Source of the DNA: Thermospira aquatica
GTDB taxonomy: Bacteria > Spirochaetota > Brevinematia > Brevinematales > Thermospiraceae
DNA length: 64,000 nt
Direction of reading: 5' to 3'
Assembly: GCF_023525255.1 (NCBI RefSeq)
Contig: NZ_CP073355.1
Location: 496,001 to 560,000 of the forward strand
Shown here: positions 27,001 through 39,900 of the stretch, piece after piece
How the letters are laid out: every line of letters begins with the position of its first letter
How positions within the stretch are numbered: the stretch's first letter is position 1
The notes under the pieces: generated by a model
What the model saw: the letters and a program-made list of their open reading frames with translations, nothing else
What the model was told of the DNA's origin: nothing
Database searches by the model: none
Made by a program: the position numbers and the translations under genes

Positions 27001-28248
27001 GTGAAAGTTACTCTTGTTACCGTTGGCTGTAAACTCAACCAATTTGAATCAGACGCCCTTGCTCAAAAACTCAGAGAAAGCGGTTTTGAGGTCGTTGGCT
27101 CAATTGATAAAGCCGATGTCGTGGTCATCAACACCTGTACCGTTACCAATAGCGCTGATAGTAAATCCCGACAACACATGAAACAAGCCAAACGAGAGGG
27201 GAAAAAGGTCGTCGTAACAGGGTGCTACGCCACCACAGACGGAGAAGAGATTCTCAACAGAGGACTTGCTGACATCATCCTTCCCAATGACAAAAAGTTT
27301 ACACTTCCTTCCCTCCTGCTCGAATCCCCTGAGGAAAAACAAGAAGATTTCCCCCTTGTTGTAGAATACGAGAGAACACGTGCCTATCTCAAGATTCAGG
27401 ATGGCTGTAACCGTTTCTGTAGCTACTGCAAGATCCCCTATGCCCGTGGCAGGAGCCGGTCTCTTCCCCTCCCCGAGGTGGTGAGACGGTTCCGGGAGTT
27501 GATTTCTGGTGGGTACAAAGAAATCATTCTCACCGGGGTTAATATCAGCGACTACCAGGACAAAGAAGCCACACTCTTCACACTCGTGTCCCGCTTGCTC
27601 GAAGAAAAAGGAGACTTTCGTATCCGTCTTTCCTCTCTCCAACCCGATCAGTTTGAAGAGGCCTTTCTCACGCTCCTGCACCATCCCAAACTAACCCCAC
27701 ACTTTCACCTTTCCCTCCAGTCAGGAAGCTCTGAGGTGCTTCAGCGGATGCGCCGTCATTACACCGCCGAGTTTTTCCTCACCCTCTGTGAGAAAATTCG
27801 CCTTGCACGCAAGGACACCGCGCTTACCACGGATATCATTGTAGGTTTCCCCAAAGAAACAGAAGAAGAGTTTCAAAAAACTGTAGAACTTGTCCAAAAA
27901 GTCCGTTTTAGTCGAGTCCACCTTTTCTCATATTCCCCTCGAGCCGGCACATGGGCTGCCTCTCAAGCTCAACTCCCCGAGGAACTCAAAAAACGTCGCC
28001 TCCATGAACTCGAGCAAAAAGCCATAGCCTCTGCAGAATCATGGGTAAAAGAAACGCTCCTCGGAAAACCCTCCACGGTTCTCGTTGAAGAAAGTACAGA
28101 CGAATATTCCTACGGGTATACCGAACACTACCTCTACGCCAGGGTTAAAGGAAACTTCCCCCAAAACAGTTTCATCCAATGTATGCCTACCGATACCTGG
28201 ATCCATCAAGGCGCTGTCAGTATAAAAGGGGAGTCACCGTCTGCATAG
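27001..28248 (+). CDS. mtaB: tRNA t6A37 methylthiotransferase
   Basis: 416 residues. It is a radical-SAM methylthiotransferase that converts t6A to ms2t6A at position 37 of ANN-decoding tRNAs. The N-terminal UPF0004 domain begins VTLVTVGCKLNQFESDALAQ, with cysteines for the auxiliary cluster (also NTCTV and GCYAT). The radical-SAM motif is CNRFCSYCKIPYARGRSRS. A C-terminal TRAM-like region follows. VGCKLNQ identifies MtaB rather than MiaB. The start is a GTG at 27001, chosen because AAGGAGG is at ideal spacing and the family N terminus begins there. It is a single gene. Confidence 0.93.
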   Translation: MKVTLVTVGCKLNQFESDALAQKLRESGFEVVGSIDKADVVVINTCTVTNSADSKSRQHMKQAKREGKKVVVTGCYATTDGEEILNRGLADIILPNDKKFTLPSLLLESPEEKQEDFPLVVEYERTRAYLKIQDGCNRFCSYCKIPYARGRSRSLPLPEVVRRFRELISGGYKEIILTGVNISDYQDKEATLFTLVSRLLEEKGDFRIRLSSLQPDQFEEAFLTLLHHPKLTPHFHLSLQSGSSEVLQRMRRHYTAEFFLTLCEKIRLARKDTALTTDIIVGFPKETEEEFQKTVELVQKVRFSRVHLFSYSPRAGTWAASQAQLPEELKKRRLHELEQKAIASAESWVKETLLGKPSTVLVEESTDEYSYGYTEHYLYARVKGNFPQNSFIQCMPTDTWIHQGAVSIKGESPSA

Positions 28249-28356
28249 TTTCCCCCGCAAGCAACAATTCTACCTTTCATCCAAAATAGAGAGAGTACCT
28301 TTTGCATCCTCATACATTTCCTGCACAAAAATTTTTTTCTCCTTTCTCCAAAAAAC

Positions 28357-28385
28357 TTGAAAAAAACTTTTCAAAGTGATATACT
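28357..28385 (+). promoter_or_regulatory. Sigma-70-type promoter for the two exported proteins
   Basis: TTGAAA (28357-28362), 17-base spacer, TATACT (28380-28385), 39 bases before the ATG at 28425. Confidence 0.75.
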
Positions 28386-28424
28386 ATGATGAATGAAATG
28401 GTATATTCACCGAAGGAGGAAGAT

Positions 28425-28781
28425 ATGAAAAGAATAGCTCTTGTTTTCATGGTTACATCACTTGTCGTCCTGGGATTCGCCGATCTCTCAAGAAAACCTC
28501 AGACCAATATCACGGGTCTTCTCATTGTCCTGGGCAATGAACCCTTTACCTCTTTTGGCATCAAAGTGGATGAAACCAATACCGTGATAATTCACCCCCT
28601 CTTTCAGAACAAGGTCAAAAAACTCTCTCAAGAAACTTACGAATGGAAAGGCTACATGTATACCGGGCAGGAGTTGATCGATGGATCTACGTCTGCTTCC
28701 CTCAAAAAAGCCAATGCGCTTGTGCTTTCCAACCAGACCTACTTCTTCCCGATGAAATGGAAAAAAATAAAAAGAAAATAA
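28425..28781 (+). CDS. Small exported protein of unknown function
   Basis: 118 residues from the ATG at 28425, with GAAGGAGGAAG directly upstream. The signal peptide KRIALVFMVTSLVVLGFA is probably cut after GFA. The mature part is beta-rich and ends in a very basic tail (MKWKKIKRK). No family is recognised. It forms a two-gene unit with the next lipoprotein, whose start is 1 base after this stop, so the two may act together in the envelope. Confidence 0.65.
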   Translation: MKRIALVFMVTSLVVLGFADLSRKPQTNITGLLIVLGNEPFTSFGIKVDETNTVIIHPLFQNKVKKLSQETYEWKGYMYTGQELIDGSTSASLKKANALVLSNQTYFFPMKWKKIKRK

Positions 28782-28782
28782 C

Positions 28783-29334
28783 ATGTATGGCCGTTTTTTC
28801 ATCCTGGGAGTTTTGCTTCTTGTAGGATGTGCCAGCCCTTCTCAGAAACCCTCGAGCACTTCCTCAGCCGATGTGTATCATTTTAATCTTCGCCCCTATG
28901 ATCGCATTCCCGGAATAAACCATGAACTCTACAATTATCTCTTTAACATCATACGAAACAAACTCATCTTTTACGTCCTTGAAAGCAACCCTCAAGCATC
29001 CGAACCCTTTGGTGTTGTTCTGGAACTGGATATTTCTTCCCTGGGACGAAGTCTCGCAGAACGAAGAAACGCTCCCGTCATTCGCGGATGGTTTCTCTTT
29101 GAAAACGACGCTGTGCCGGTTGACTCCCTCTTCCTTGAACAATACCGGGCCAAAAATCTTCCTGACACTTACCAGGATCTGGCCAAAGCAAGTTTCTGGG
29201 TGGAGAAAAAAGACGACAGGGGAACCTACCGAGTTTTCGTCAGATACTGGAACAAAACGGTGATACGCGAGTTTCTCCATGAGGTAAAACAAACAAGGAA
29301 CTCTTATGTGATCACTTCCACCGAAAATCTTTAA
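28783..29334 (+). CDS. Lipoprotein of unknown function
   Basis: 183 residues. It has a short basic start, a hydrophobic stretch and a lipobox LVGC (Cys16), then a Ser/Thr/Pro linker before a folded domain. The folded part includes FGVVLELDISSLGRSLAER and RVFVRYWNKTVIREFLHEV. No named family is recognised. There is no clear ribosome site of its own; translation is probably coupled to the upstream gene. It converges on the cyclic-nucleotide-binding gene with a 17-base gap and no visible terminator. Confidence 0.65.
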   Translation: MYGRFFILGVLLLVGCASPSQKPSSTSSADVYHFNLRPYDRIPGINHELYNYLFNIIRNKLIFYVLESNPQASEPFGVVLELDISSLGRSLAERRNAPVIRGWFLFENDAVPVDSLFLEQYRAKNLPDTYQDLAKASFWVEKKDDRGTYRVFVRYWNKTVIREFLHEVKQTRNSYVITSTENL

Positions 29335-29351
29335 AGATTTTTGTGTGTTGC

Positions 29352-30605
29352 TTACGCACCCGACTTTTCTGAAAACACACTTCCCAATTTATACTGGAGA
29401 TCCCTGTCCAGATATCGCAAAAGCAGATTTCTTGGCCTTTGAAGCTGGGAAACATCCTTACAAACAATCTTTTGATTGTCAAGATCAAAAAGCGTTTTGT
29501 TTGAAAGTATATTCTGAAGTATCCGATAACCTTCCGGATTATTGAGCGCCGTAAATTTCAAAAGATCTTCAAACGTCAGAGAAAAGGTATACCGAAGTTT
29601 AGGAACAATGTCTACACGCGACTTCAGCGCCTGGATATACAAAGCATCATAAAGACGAGTTTCATAATCCGTAATCATCATGTTAAAAATATGTCTCTGC
29701 AAAAACCATATACGATCCGAAAGTAAGGTAATAATCTTTGTTGCTATCTGGGGATGCTTCTCTACGAGAGTACCAAAATTCTCTTTTGAAATAGACATGA
29801 GAAGCACTCTGCCAGAGGCAACTGCTGTCGCATTTCTCGGTTTATTTTCAAGAATCGCCATCTCTCCAAAAATATCCCCGGTCTTTAAAACATTGAGTAA
29901 GATCTCCTGGTTATTCACCACCTTGATAATTTTCACCTCTCCATTCTGGATAATGTACAGATTGTTCCCGATCTCATTCTCGAGAAAGATAATATCTTTG
30001 TCTTCAAAGGTAACATAGAAATCCTTCACATCCGGTTCATGAAACTCTAGTTGTTTCCCGTGCTGTTTATACAAGCGCAGTATCGCCTCCTTTGCCTGAG
30101 CAATCTTTGTTCCCGAAGGACACTGCTGACAATAGCGAACGTATCCATAAATAGCCGCTTTATAATTACGCATTTTGTTCTCGTAAAAATATGCCAGATC
30201 GTAGAGATGAACAGGGTCTTCAAAAATCTGTTTTTGCCCCGATATCAAAGTAAGAATTCCATCATAAAGACGTAATTTCTGGCTAAAAAAACGCAAGATC
30301 TTCATTGCGATAGGCGTATTCTGTTGAATTAAAATGTCAAACTGATCCCTGCGAATCTGAATGAGCGTGGTATCTTCAAGCGCTTCAATCGTATAGAGAT
30401 TGGGCCGACGGGCCATGCAATCTACAACCCCAAAAAAATCCCCCACCCCCAAGGTTTTGTTTTCCTGGGCAATATGGGACATAAAACTATTGGTCTGTTT
30501 CACACTCCCCTGTTTAATAATATAAAAGGAATCCTGTGGCGGCTGTCCCTCAACAAGGGGTATAACTCCCTTTTTAAGTAAAATGGTTTGAAAAACGTCG
30601 GCCAA
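29352..30605 (-). CDS. Protein with two cyclic-nucleotide-binding domains
   Basis: 417 residues. Two cNMP-binding (Crp/Fnr-like) beta-roll domains lie at about 10-125 (SFYIIKQGSVKQTNS ... GVGDFFGVVDCMARRPNLYTIEAL) and 205-325 (NLYIIQNGEVKIIKVV ... GDIFGEMAILENKPRNATAVA). The second has the intact phosphate-cassette pattern GEMAxxxxxPRxAT; the first is altered (GVVDCMARRPNLYT). They are joined by a helical TPR-like linker. The C-terminal 90 residues lack an obvious recognition helix, so DNA binding is unproven. The start is a TTG at 30605, because AAGGAGG lies 8 bases upstream inside the end of trpB; the first in-frame ATG is 41 codons later. It is probably coupled to trpB. Confidence 0.85.
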   Translation of the reverse strand: MADVFQTILLKKGVIPLVEGQPPQDSFYIIKQGSVKQTNSFMSHIAQENKTLGVGDFFGVVDCMARRPNLYTIEALEDTTLIQIRRDQFDILIQQNTPIAMKILRFFSQKLRLYDGILTLISGQKQIFEDPVHLYDLAYFYENKMRNYKAAIYGYVRYCQQCPSGTKIAQAKEAILRLYKQHGKQLEFHEPDVKDFYVTFEDKDIIFLENEIGNNLYIIQNGEVKIIKVVNNQEILLNVLKTGDIFGEMAILENKPRNATAVASGRVLLMSISKENFGTLVEKHPQIATKIITLLSDRIWFLQRHIFNMMITDYETRLYDALYIQALKSRVDIVPKLRYTFSLTFEDLLKFTALNNPEGYRILQNILSNKTLFDLDNQKIVCKDVSQLQRPRNLLLRYLDRDLQYKLGSVFSEKSGA

Positions 30606-30606
30606 A

Positions 30607-31781
<1,175 letters not shown>

Positions 31782-31785
<4 letters not shown>

Positions 31786-32741
31786 CGACTTCTCCACACA
31801 CGATAGATTTTATCTGTGATCTGCTTGGTAACATCAAGAGCAGCCAGATCTTCTTCCGGTGTTTTGATAGGAGTACGATTATGCAAAATACAATCAATAA
31901 AATGCTGTTGTTCAAGCTTTAAAGCATTATCCCTATGAACAAACACACGCTCCACAAGACTTTCTTGCCTGTATTTAAGCTCCTCCCTCCCCACCTCATA
32001 CTGCGCCTGGGGCTGACGAGTAATGGTAATTTCCTGCGTATCATAATTCAGAAAAATATACGCATCTGCCTGAGAAACCGCCAGATGCCTCATCTTTGCC
32101 TGGGTTACACGACTTGCTGTAATCGAAGCCACTACCCCATTTTCAAAACTAATAAGGGCACTCGCCACATCCTCAAAATTCGAGTAGATTCTTTCTCCGT
32201 ACGCCTCCACATAAGCCACAGGAGATCTGGCCAGAGAGAGCACAATATCCACATCATGAATCATAAGATCCAGAACCACACCCACATCACGAATACGACT
32301 CTGAGGACCCATTCTCTGAGCCTGTATCAGATAAGGCTTTTGTACAATCTTTGTTAGTTCCTGAACTGCCGCGTTAAAACGCTCCACATGTCCAACCTGA
32401 AGTACAAGCTTCTTTTGAACAGCAATATTAAAAAGCTTCTCTGCAAAATACAACGTCTTGGTAATTGGTTTTTCTACCAGCACATGTTTCCCTTTCAGTA
32501 AAGCCGTAGAAGCGTATTTATAGTGAAGATACGTTGGCACAGCAATAATCACAGCATCAACAGTATTTAAAAAACTCTCATAGTCTGTATAAGCCTTCAC
32601 CCCATATTTCTGTCCCAGGGCTTTTACCTCTGACTCATTGATATCACAAATCGAAGAAAATTGAATCCCTGAAATCATAGAGAGCGTATTGATATGGTAT
32701 TTTCCCATATGCCCTGTTCCAACAATGCCAATCTTCAGCAT
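31782..32741 (-). CDS. Gfo/Idh/MocA-family oxidoreductase
   Basis: 319 residues from the ATG at 32741, preceded by GGAGGAAGG. The N-terminal Rossmann domain has [14 protein letters not shown] and the conserved HVLVEKPIT (EKP) motif. The C-terminal alpha/beta domain has [17 protein letters not shown], whose H-D-x-D pattern is typical of sugar dehydrogenases in this family. It probably oxidises a sugar or inositol-like substrate with NAD(P); some members act in nucleotide-sugar pathways. The substrate is unknown. It is first in an oxidoreductase-trpB-cNMP-protein operon. Confidence 0.85.
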
Positions 32742-32772
32742 AACCTTCCTCCAATGAAGCTCTTCATATACT

Positions 32773-32801
32773 ATTGTAAGGCAGAAAAATATTTTTTTCA
32801 A
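32773..32801 (-). promoter_or_regulatory. Sigma-70-type promoter for oxidoreductase-trpB operon
   Basis: Minus strand: TTGAAA (32801-32796), 17-base spacer, TACAAT (32778-32773), about 32 bases upstream of the ATG at 32741. Confidence 0.6.
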
Positions 32802-32809
32802 AGAAACTA

Positions 32810-32842
32810 TAAAAAAAACCGGTCTGCCTGGTGCAGACCGGT
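32810..32842 (-). terminator. Rho-independent terminator of the rpoBC operon
   Basis: A perfect 10-bp stem, ACCGGTCTGC / GCAGACCGGT, with a 5-base loop is followed on the minus strand by eight T, 11 bases past the rpoC stop. Confidence 0.92.
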
Positions 32843-32853
32843 CTGTGAATCTC

Positions 32854-35800
32854 TTAAACCTTTTCTTTAATCTTAAGCTTGATGTTCTGGTAGGTACGGA
32901 TACCTGTTCCTGCAGGAACAAGCTGACCCACCACCAGGTTTTCCTTGAGACCTTCCAACTTATCCACAGCTTTGCGGAGTGCTGCACTCGAAAGCACCTT
33001 TGGTGTCTCCTGGAAAGACGCTGCCGAGAGAAAACTCGTCGTCAACAACGATGCCTTGGTGAGTCCCAAAAGCACAGGGCGGGACTTCGCTGGTTGCCCT
33101 CCCTGCTCAAACACCCGGGCATTCTCAGCATAGAACTGGTTTTTCTCTATGAGCTGTCCCATGATAAAGTTGGTATCACCTGGATCAATAACCTCTACTT
33201 TGCGAAGCATCTGACGGATAACCACACTAATGTGCTTCTCACTGATATCTACACCCTGCAAGCGATAAACCTCCTGGATCTCATCCAGCAAGAATTCATT
33301 CACCGCTGTGTATCCCATCACACGGAGAATATCATGAGAACTGACCACACCATCGCAGAGAGGCTCTCCCGCATTGACCTTATCCCCAACTCGCACATAG
33401 ATATTGCGACCCAGGGGGATAACATGGTTAAACACCTCGCCATTTTTCGCACGGACGCCCACAACATACTTGCCCTTCCGCTGTTCTACAAACTCCACTA
33501 CTCCACGAACCTTGGCTATCACCGTAGGCACCTTTGGCTTACGAGACTCAAAGAGTTCCGTCACACGAGGCAGACCTCCGATAATATCTTTGGTTCGACG
33601 TTTTGCTAGTGGTCGTCGAGCAACAACATCACCCGCTTTTACCACGGTACCCTCTTCAACAGCAAGCTGTGTGCCCGCCATCACGGTAAAGTGTTCCACA
33701 GTTTCTCCAGCATCATTGACAAGCATGATCATATGCTTATTCTTTGTCTCGACACCATCAACAATCTCAACAGCGTACATCACCCGACCACCCTTTTCAG
33801 CAATGTACAAATCATTGTAAGGATCAAAGGTGGCAATCTCATTTCCTCTTGGAACAACATCCCCGACCTTATAGAAGATAAAAGAGCCTATTTTGAGATT
33901 GTATTCGTAGGTATTAGCCTCACACACATGGATACCATCTTCCCTCACATACACTACTACCTTGCGACCAAACTTGGCTTCTGTTCCATCCTTGAGTGTA
34001 AAAAGAGATGTCTCACTAAAAAACTCTTTTCCATCCAGAGCTGTTAAATCTCCTCCAGGTAAAATCTCATCCCTCTTAAAACTCTTAAGAATCTTACGGA
34101 CGTTGATATATCCTTTTCTCGCACAGATACGGGCTGGCCGACTATTAAATTCTCTCTCGATGAGATTATCCGGCATCTTGACAATCACCACATCATAGTT
34201 AAGTTTAAGCTGATTCTCTTCAAGCTGAGCAGCGGCCACACCACCAATATGGAAGGTTCTCATGGTCAGCTGTGTACCCGGCTGACCAATAGATTCAGCT
34301 GCGATAATACCCACAGCTTCACCGATATTCACCAGTCGTTTCACGGAGAGATCCCAACCATAACAGAGGGCACACACACCTCTCTGAGCTTCACAGGTAA
34401 GCACACTGCGAATACGAACAGTTTCTATACCAGCCTCTTCAATTTTGTTGACCTTCTCTTCATCCAGAACCTCATTAGCAGCAGCAATCAACTCACCCGT
34501 TCTCGGATCATACACATTCGTGAGGACCACCTTACCAAGAACACGTTCCTTGAGGGGTTGAATAATCTCATCTCCCTCTCTGATAGCCCCAATATCCAGT
34601 CCCCTTACCGTCCCACAATCATGCTCAGTCACTACCACATCCTGAGCAATATCTACCAGCTTACGTGTCAAATATCCTGCATCAGCGGTCTTTAACGCAG
34701 TATCTGCGAGACCTTTTCGTGCACCATGGCTCGAAATAAAGTACTCCAGCACTGAAAGACCTTCTTTAAAATTTGACTTAATAGCCAGTTCGATAATATC
34801 TCCACTGGGTTTTGCCATGAGACCACGCATCCCAGCCAGCTGACGGATCTGTTCACGGCTTCCACGAGCACCGGAATCCATCATGATATAGAGAGGGTTA
34901 AATCCACCCTGACTCTTTTTCAAGGCCTCTTCCACCATCTTTTTAATCTTCTCGTTAGCAGTAGCCCAATTATCAATCACCTGGTTGTAACGCTCTTCTG
35001 GAGTAATGAGACCTTTCTTCGCATTCTGATCAATTTTTTCTATCTCTTTTTCTGCTTTCGCCACAAGATCATATTTTGCATCAGGAATCTCCACATCAGC
35101 GAGAGAAATGGTCATACCTCCGAGCGTCGCATACTTGTATCCAATAGCCTTGAGATTGTCAAGGAAAAATGCCGTCTCTTTAATTCCATAGAGACGATAA
35201 CATTGAGAAATCAAATTCTCTATCTTTTTGCCCGTGAGTGTATCGTTCACAAAACGCAGTTTCTCAGGCACAATCTCGTTAAAAATCACACGTCCTACAG
35301 AGGTTTCAATCCATTCACCCTGAAATTTGTAACGAATACTATCATTCAAACGCACAATACGCCTGTCCAAATTGATGAGCAATTCTTCATAACTGTCAAA
35401 AGCTTTCAAGGCCGTATTTTCAGTCCGCTGCGCCGGTTTCGTAAGATAATAAATACCCAACACCATATCCTGTGTCGGATACACAATAGGCTTCCCATTT
35501 GCCGGGTTCAACAAGTTTCTTGAAGAAAGCATCAACATCCATGCCTCAATCTGAGCCTCAGGAGTAAGCGGCACATGAACCGCCATCTGGTCTCCATCAA
35601 AGTCTGCATTATAGGCATGACAGACAAGCGGATGAAGCTGAATAGCTTTTTCCTCGATCAAAACCGGTTCAAAAGCTTGGATACCCAAACGATGGAGTGT
35701 GGGAGCTCGGTTGAGAAGCACAGGATGATCCTTGACCACCTCCTCAAGAATAGCCCACACCACTTCATGTTCACTCTCAATCATTCGTTTGGCTGCTTTT

Positions 35801-36951
35801 ATATTGTTCGCATAGCCCTGTTCCGTAAGTCCACGCATCACAAAGGGTTTAAAAAGCTCTAGAGCCATCTGTTTTGGAAGTCCACACTGATGAAGTTTGA
35901 GATTTGGCCCCACAATAATCACGGATCGACCAGAATAATCCACTCGCTTTCCCAGAAGATTCTGTCGAAAACGTCCCTGTTTCCCCTTCAGAATGTCGGA
36001 CAACGACTTAAGAGGACGATCTCCTGAGCCTGTTTTGGGATGAGAACGTCGCGAATTATCAAACAATGAATCCACAGCATCCTGGACCATTCTCATCTCA
36101 TTCTTGACGATAAGATCAGGAGAATGAAGCGACAGAAGTCTCTTGAGACGGTTATTGCGGTTGATCAACTGACGATAAAGCTCATTGATATCCGAACTCG
36201 CAAACCTTCCCCCTTCCAGAGCCACCATAGGACGCAAATCAGGGGGAATAACAGGAATAACGTCCAGAATCATCCATTCAAGCTTATTCCCTGAAGCACG
36301 AATCTCCTCCAGTATCTCCAGACGCTTCAGAACCTTCTTATCAATCTTACTACTGGATTTACTCATGATCTCAGCCCGAAGCATGGCAATCTCGTTATCC
36401 AGATCCATATTCTGAAGGATCTTCTTGATAGCCATGGCTCCAGTATCTGCAACAAAGGTTTCCTGGTATTTTTCTCTGTATTCTTCATACTCATCATCGG
36501 TCAAGACCTGTTTAGGCAAAAGATCTGTTTCACCGGGATCAATAACAATATATTTTTCAAAATAGAGAATACTTTGCACATCAGAAGATGTAATATCCAA
36601 AATAAGCGCCAGTTTGCTGGGAACAATACGGTAATACCAGATATGTGCCACCGGTGTTGCCAGAGCAATATACCCTGTTCTCTGTCGTCTCACCTTGGAT
36701 TCTGTAATCTCCACACCACAACGATCACATACTACACCTTTGTAACGTATAGACTTAAATTTTCCACAGTTACATTCATAGTCTTTGATGGGCCCAAAGA
36801 TCCTTTCACAGAAAAGCCCATCACGATCGGGTTTTTGCGTTCGGTAACCAATCGTATCCGCTTTTTTTACCTCACCGTAAGCTGTCTTTTTAATAAGCTC
36901 AGGTGAGGCCAGTTGTATCGAAATCGAACCAAAAGGTGATGATATCTTCAT
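32854..36951 (-). CDS. rpoC: RNA polymerase beta' subunit
   Basis: 1365 residues, full length for a bacterial beta'. Visible are the N-terminal zinc ribbon ([20 protein letters not shown]), the zipper/rudder region, the catalytic [15 protein letters not shown] with three metal-binding aspartates, the bridge-helix/trigger-loop area ([32 protein letters not shown]), and the second zinc site ([13 protein letters not shown]). It follows rpoB by 21 bases and is the last gene of the ribosomal protein-rpoBC operon. Confidence 0.98.
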   Translation of the reverse strand: MKISSPFGSISIQLASPELIKKTAYGEVKKADTIGYRTQKPDRDGLFCERIFGPIKDYECNCGKFKSIRYKGVVCDRCGVEITESKVRRQRTGYIALATPVAHIWYYRIVPSKLALILDITSSDVQSILYFEKYIVIDPGETDLLPKQVLTDDEYEEYREKYQETFVADTGAMAIKKILQNMDLDNEIAMLRAEIMSKSSSKIDKKVLKRLEILEEIRASGNKLEWMILDVIPVIPPDLRPMVALEGGRFASSDINELYRQLINRNNRLKRLLSLHSPDLIVKNEMRMVQDAVDSLFDNSRRSHPKTGSGDRPLKSLSDILKGKQGRFRQNLLGKRVDYSGRSVIIVGPNLKLHQCGLPKQMALELFKPFVMRGLTEQGYANNIKAAKRMIESEHEVVWAILEEVVKDHPVLLNRAPTLHRLGIQAFEPVLIEEKAIQLHPLVCHAYNADFDGDQMAVHVPLTPEAQIEAWMLMLSSRNLLNPANGKPIVYPTQDMVLGIYYLTKPAQRTENTALKAFDSYEELLINLDRRIVRLNDSIRYKFQGEWIETSVGRVIFNEIVPEKLRFVNDTLTGKKIENLISQCYRLYGIKETAFFLDNLKAIGYKYATLGGMTISLADVEIPDAKYDLVAKAEKEIEKIDQNAKKGLITPEERYNQVIDNWATANEKIKKMVEEALKKSQGGFNPLYIMMDSGARGSREQIRQLAGMRGLMAKPSGDIIELAIKSNFKEGLSVLEYFISSHGARKGLADTALKTADAGYLTRKLVDIAQDVVVTEHDCGTVRGLDIGAIREGDEIIQPLKERVLGKVVLTNVYDPRTGELIAAANEVLDEEKVNKIEEAGIETVRIRSVLTCEAQRGVCALCYGWDLSVKRLVNIGEAVGIIAAESIGQPGTQLTMRTFHIGGVAAAQLEENQLKLNYDVVIVKMPDNLIEREFNSRPARICARKGYINVRKILKSFKRDEILPGGDLTALDGKEFFSETSLFTLKDGTEAKFGRKVVVYVREDGIHVCEANTYEYNLKIGSFIFYKVGDVVPRGNEIATFDPYNDLYIAEKGGRVMYAVEIVDGVETKNKHMIMLVNDAGETVEHFTVMAGTQLAVEEGTVVKAGDVVARRPLAKRRTKDIIGGLPRVTELFESRKPKVPTVIAKVRGVVEFVEQRKGKYVVGVRAKNGEVFNHVIPLGRNIYVRVGDKVNAGEPLCDGVVSSHDILRVMGYTAVNEFLLDEIQEVYRLQGVDISEKHISVVIRQMLRKVEVIDPGDTNFIMGQLIEKNQFYAENARVFEQGGQPAKSRPVLLGLTKASLLTTSFLSAASFQETPKVLSSAALRKAVDKLEGLKENLVVGQLVPAGTGIRTYQNIKLKIKEKV

Positions 36952-36972
36952 ATACCCGTCTCCTTCCCTCCA

Positions 36973-39900
36973 TTATACAAGGTGGAATTTCGTTGCATCA
37001 TTAATTTCTCGCTCACGCTCATTCAGATAGACACGCTGTCCTTTCTGGTCATACACACGCACATCCAGTGCCAATCCCTTTAATTCCTGCACAAGCACAT
37101 TAAACGACTCAGGGACTCCCATATAATTCAAGTACTTAGCCTTGATAATACCCTCATACGCCTTCACACGCCCTTCAGTATCATCAGACTTGATTGTCAA
37201 CATTTCCTGAAGGAGATTGGCAGCACCATACGCCTCCAATGCCCAGACCTCCATTTCTCCGAGACGCTGACCACCAAAATTTGCCTTTCCACGAAGTGGT
37301 TGCTGGGTCACCAACGCATACGGTCCAACAGAACGAGCATGGATCTTGTCGTCCACCATGTGATGAAGTTTAAGCATGTACATCACACCAACAAACACAG
37401 GGTTCTCAAAATATTCCCCGGTAAGCCCATTACGGAGCATAAATTTCCCTGACTTAGGAAGCTTCACTTGGTCAAAGTATCGCTCTATCTCTTCATCTGT
37501 TTCACCATACTGTTTGCGTTCTCTGTACAGATCCTCTCGAATTTTAGCATTCGCCTCTTCAATCTCGCGTTCAATGTCTTCCAGAGAAGCTCCTTCGAAC
37601 ACTCCACATTCATAATACTTGTGAAGCTTCAAACCAGCAAGCCCTAAAATGGTCTCAAACAGCTGTCCAATATTCATACGGCTCGGCACACCAAGTGGGT
37701 TCAATACCACATCTACGGGCGTTCCATCAGGCAGGAAAGGCATATCCTCTTCCGGCAGTACCCGAGAAATCACACCTTTGTTACCGTGACGACCTGCCAC
37801 CTTATCACCGGGTTTAATCTTTCGCTTTTTCGCGAGATAAACCTTCACCATCTTGAGAACACCGGGAGCAAGATCATCCTTGTTCTCCGCGGAGAAAACC
37901 TTAACATCGACCACAACCCCACTCTCACCATTCGGCACACGAAGAGAAGTATCCTTCACATCCTTGGCCTTCTCTCCAAAGATAGCATGAAGCAATCGAA
38001 ATTCCGGCGTCTCATTCGGCTCATTCTTGGGAGTTACTTTACCCACAAGAATATCACCGGGCTTCACATACGCCCCAACACGGACAATACCATTCTCATC
38101 AAGGTTTCGCAAAGCATCCTCACCCACATTCGGAATCTCGATAGTGATCGATTCACTCCCAAGCTTTGTTTCTACGGCCTTACACTCGAGAACCGTCATA
38201 TAAATCGAAGAAAACTCATCATCTTTGAGAAGCCTTTCACTGATAAGCACAGCATCCTCATAGTTGTAGCCATTCCATGGCATAAAGGCCACAACAACAT
38301 TTTTTCCTAAAGCCAGCTCGCCATCCTTTGTCGCAAAACCATCAGCCAGAAGATCGCCCACCTTCACCTTATCCCCGGCATTCACAACGGGTTTTTGGTT
38401 GTAGGTAGTATCCTGGTTAGTCCTGCGGAATTTGAGCAAGGGATACTCATGCTTATTCCCCTGGTTGTCCTCCACTATGATCTTGGTGGAGTCCACCTTT
38501 TTGACAGTACCATCTACCGTACTCATCACAATAGCTCGTGAATCACGGGCCACATAGTACTCCATACCCGTCCCCACAATTGGCCTGCTCATGTTCAAAA
38601 GAGGAACAGCCTGACGCTGCATGTTCGATCCCATGAGAGCACGGTTAGCATCATCATGTTCAATAAACGGAATCAAAGCTGCCGACACAGAGAGAATCTG
38701 CTTGGGAGAAATATCCATGTACTGGATCTTTTCTCTCTCCACTAACATAAATTCTCCCTTATAACGGGCTTCCACCACCTCTTCCTGAATCATCAGAGAA
38801 TCTGTAAGTTTGGTGTTCGCCTGAGCAATATAGAAAACCTCTTCTTCTGTTGCCGAGAGATAATGAACCTCTCCCGTAATCTTTCCATCCTTCACCACCA
38901 CATAAGGAGTCTCAATAAAACCATACGCATTCACTCGCGCGTACGTAGAAAGAGAGGCGATAAGACCAATATTTGGACCTTCAGGAGTCTCAATAGGACA
39001 CACTCGACCATAATGCGTGTTGTGGACGTCACGTACCTCAAATCCTGCACGATCACGAGACAGTCCCCCGGGTCCAAGCGCAGAGAGACGTCGCTTGTGT
39101 GTCAATTCAGACAGAGGATTCGTTTGATCCATAAACTGTGAGAGCTGACTCATCCCAAAGAAATCGTTTATCGCTGAAACAATTGGCTTGATAGCAATAA
39201 GACTCTGAGGAGAGATATCCTCATTATCACGACTGAGAAACTTTTCATGGATGGCCCTTTCCACTTTCGTAAAAGCCTGGATCAACTGATTTACCAGCAA
39301 TTCATTTACATTTCGCACACGACGATTGCCAAGATGATCAACATCATCGAGCGGTTCCTTCTGAGCAGCAACCTTTAATAGATGCTGGAGAGTTCTGATA
39401 ATATCCTCAAAAGAAAGGGTTCGCTGTTCCACCAGAGCCTGTTTCTCTTCAGGAGAGAGTTCCGGGTACAACTTGAGCACCATTTTATATCGCCCAACCT
39501 CACCCAGATCATAAAACTTACGATGGAAAAGCATGTTCTGCAATTCTTTCACAATAGCTTCCAGAGAAGCTGCTTCTCCAGGGTGAAGCACGGAGTAAAC
39601 CTTTTTGATAGCCTTCTGGTAGTTATCCTTGGTGTCATCCTTTTCCAGAGTGAGAAGAAAAGGTCGATTCTCAAGAGCTGATCGTGGATCAATCACCGAG
39701 ATAAACTGGATACCTTTTTGGTACAGAAGGTTCACATAGTTCGGTGTTAACTTTTCCACAGCCCCAAGAATCACATTGTTTTCACTGTCAACAACATCTT
39801 CAGCAAGATACTTTCCAACCAGTTTGGTAATAGCTTCACTTTTCTCAACCTTGGTCAGATCCAGTTTTCGAGTCTTAAAAAAGGCGCTGACAATCTCCTG

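Noticed and set aside
32742-32987. Longer oxidoreductase N terminus (82 more residues)
   Set aside because: It overlaps the rpoC 3' end and the terminator. The Rossmann motif starts right after the ATG at 32741, which has an ideal ribosome site.
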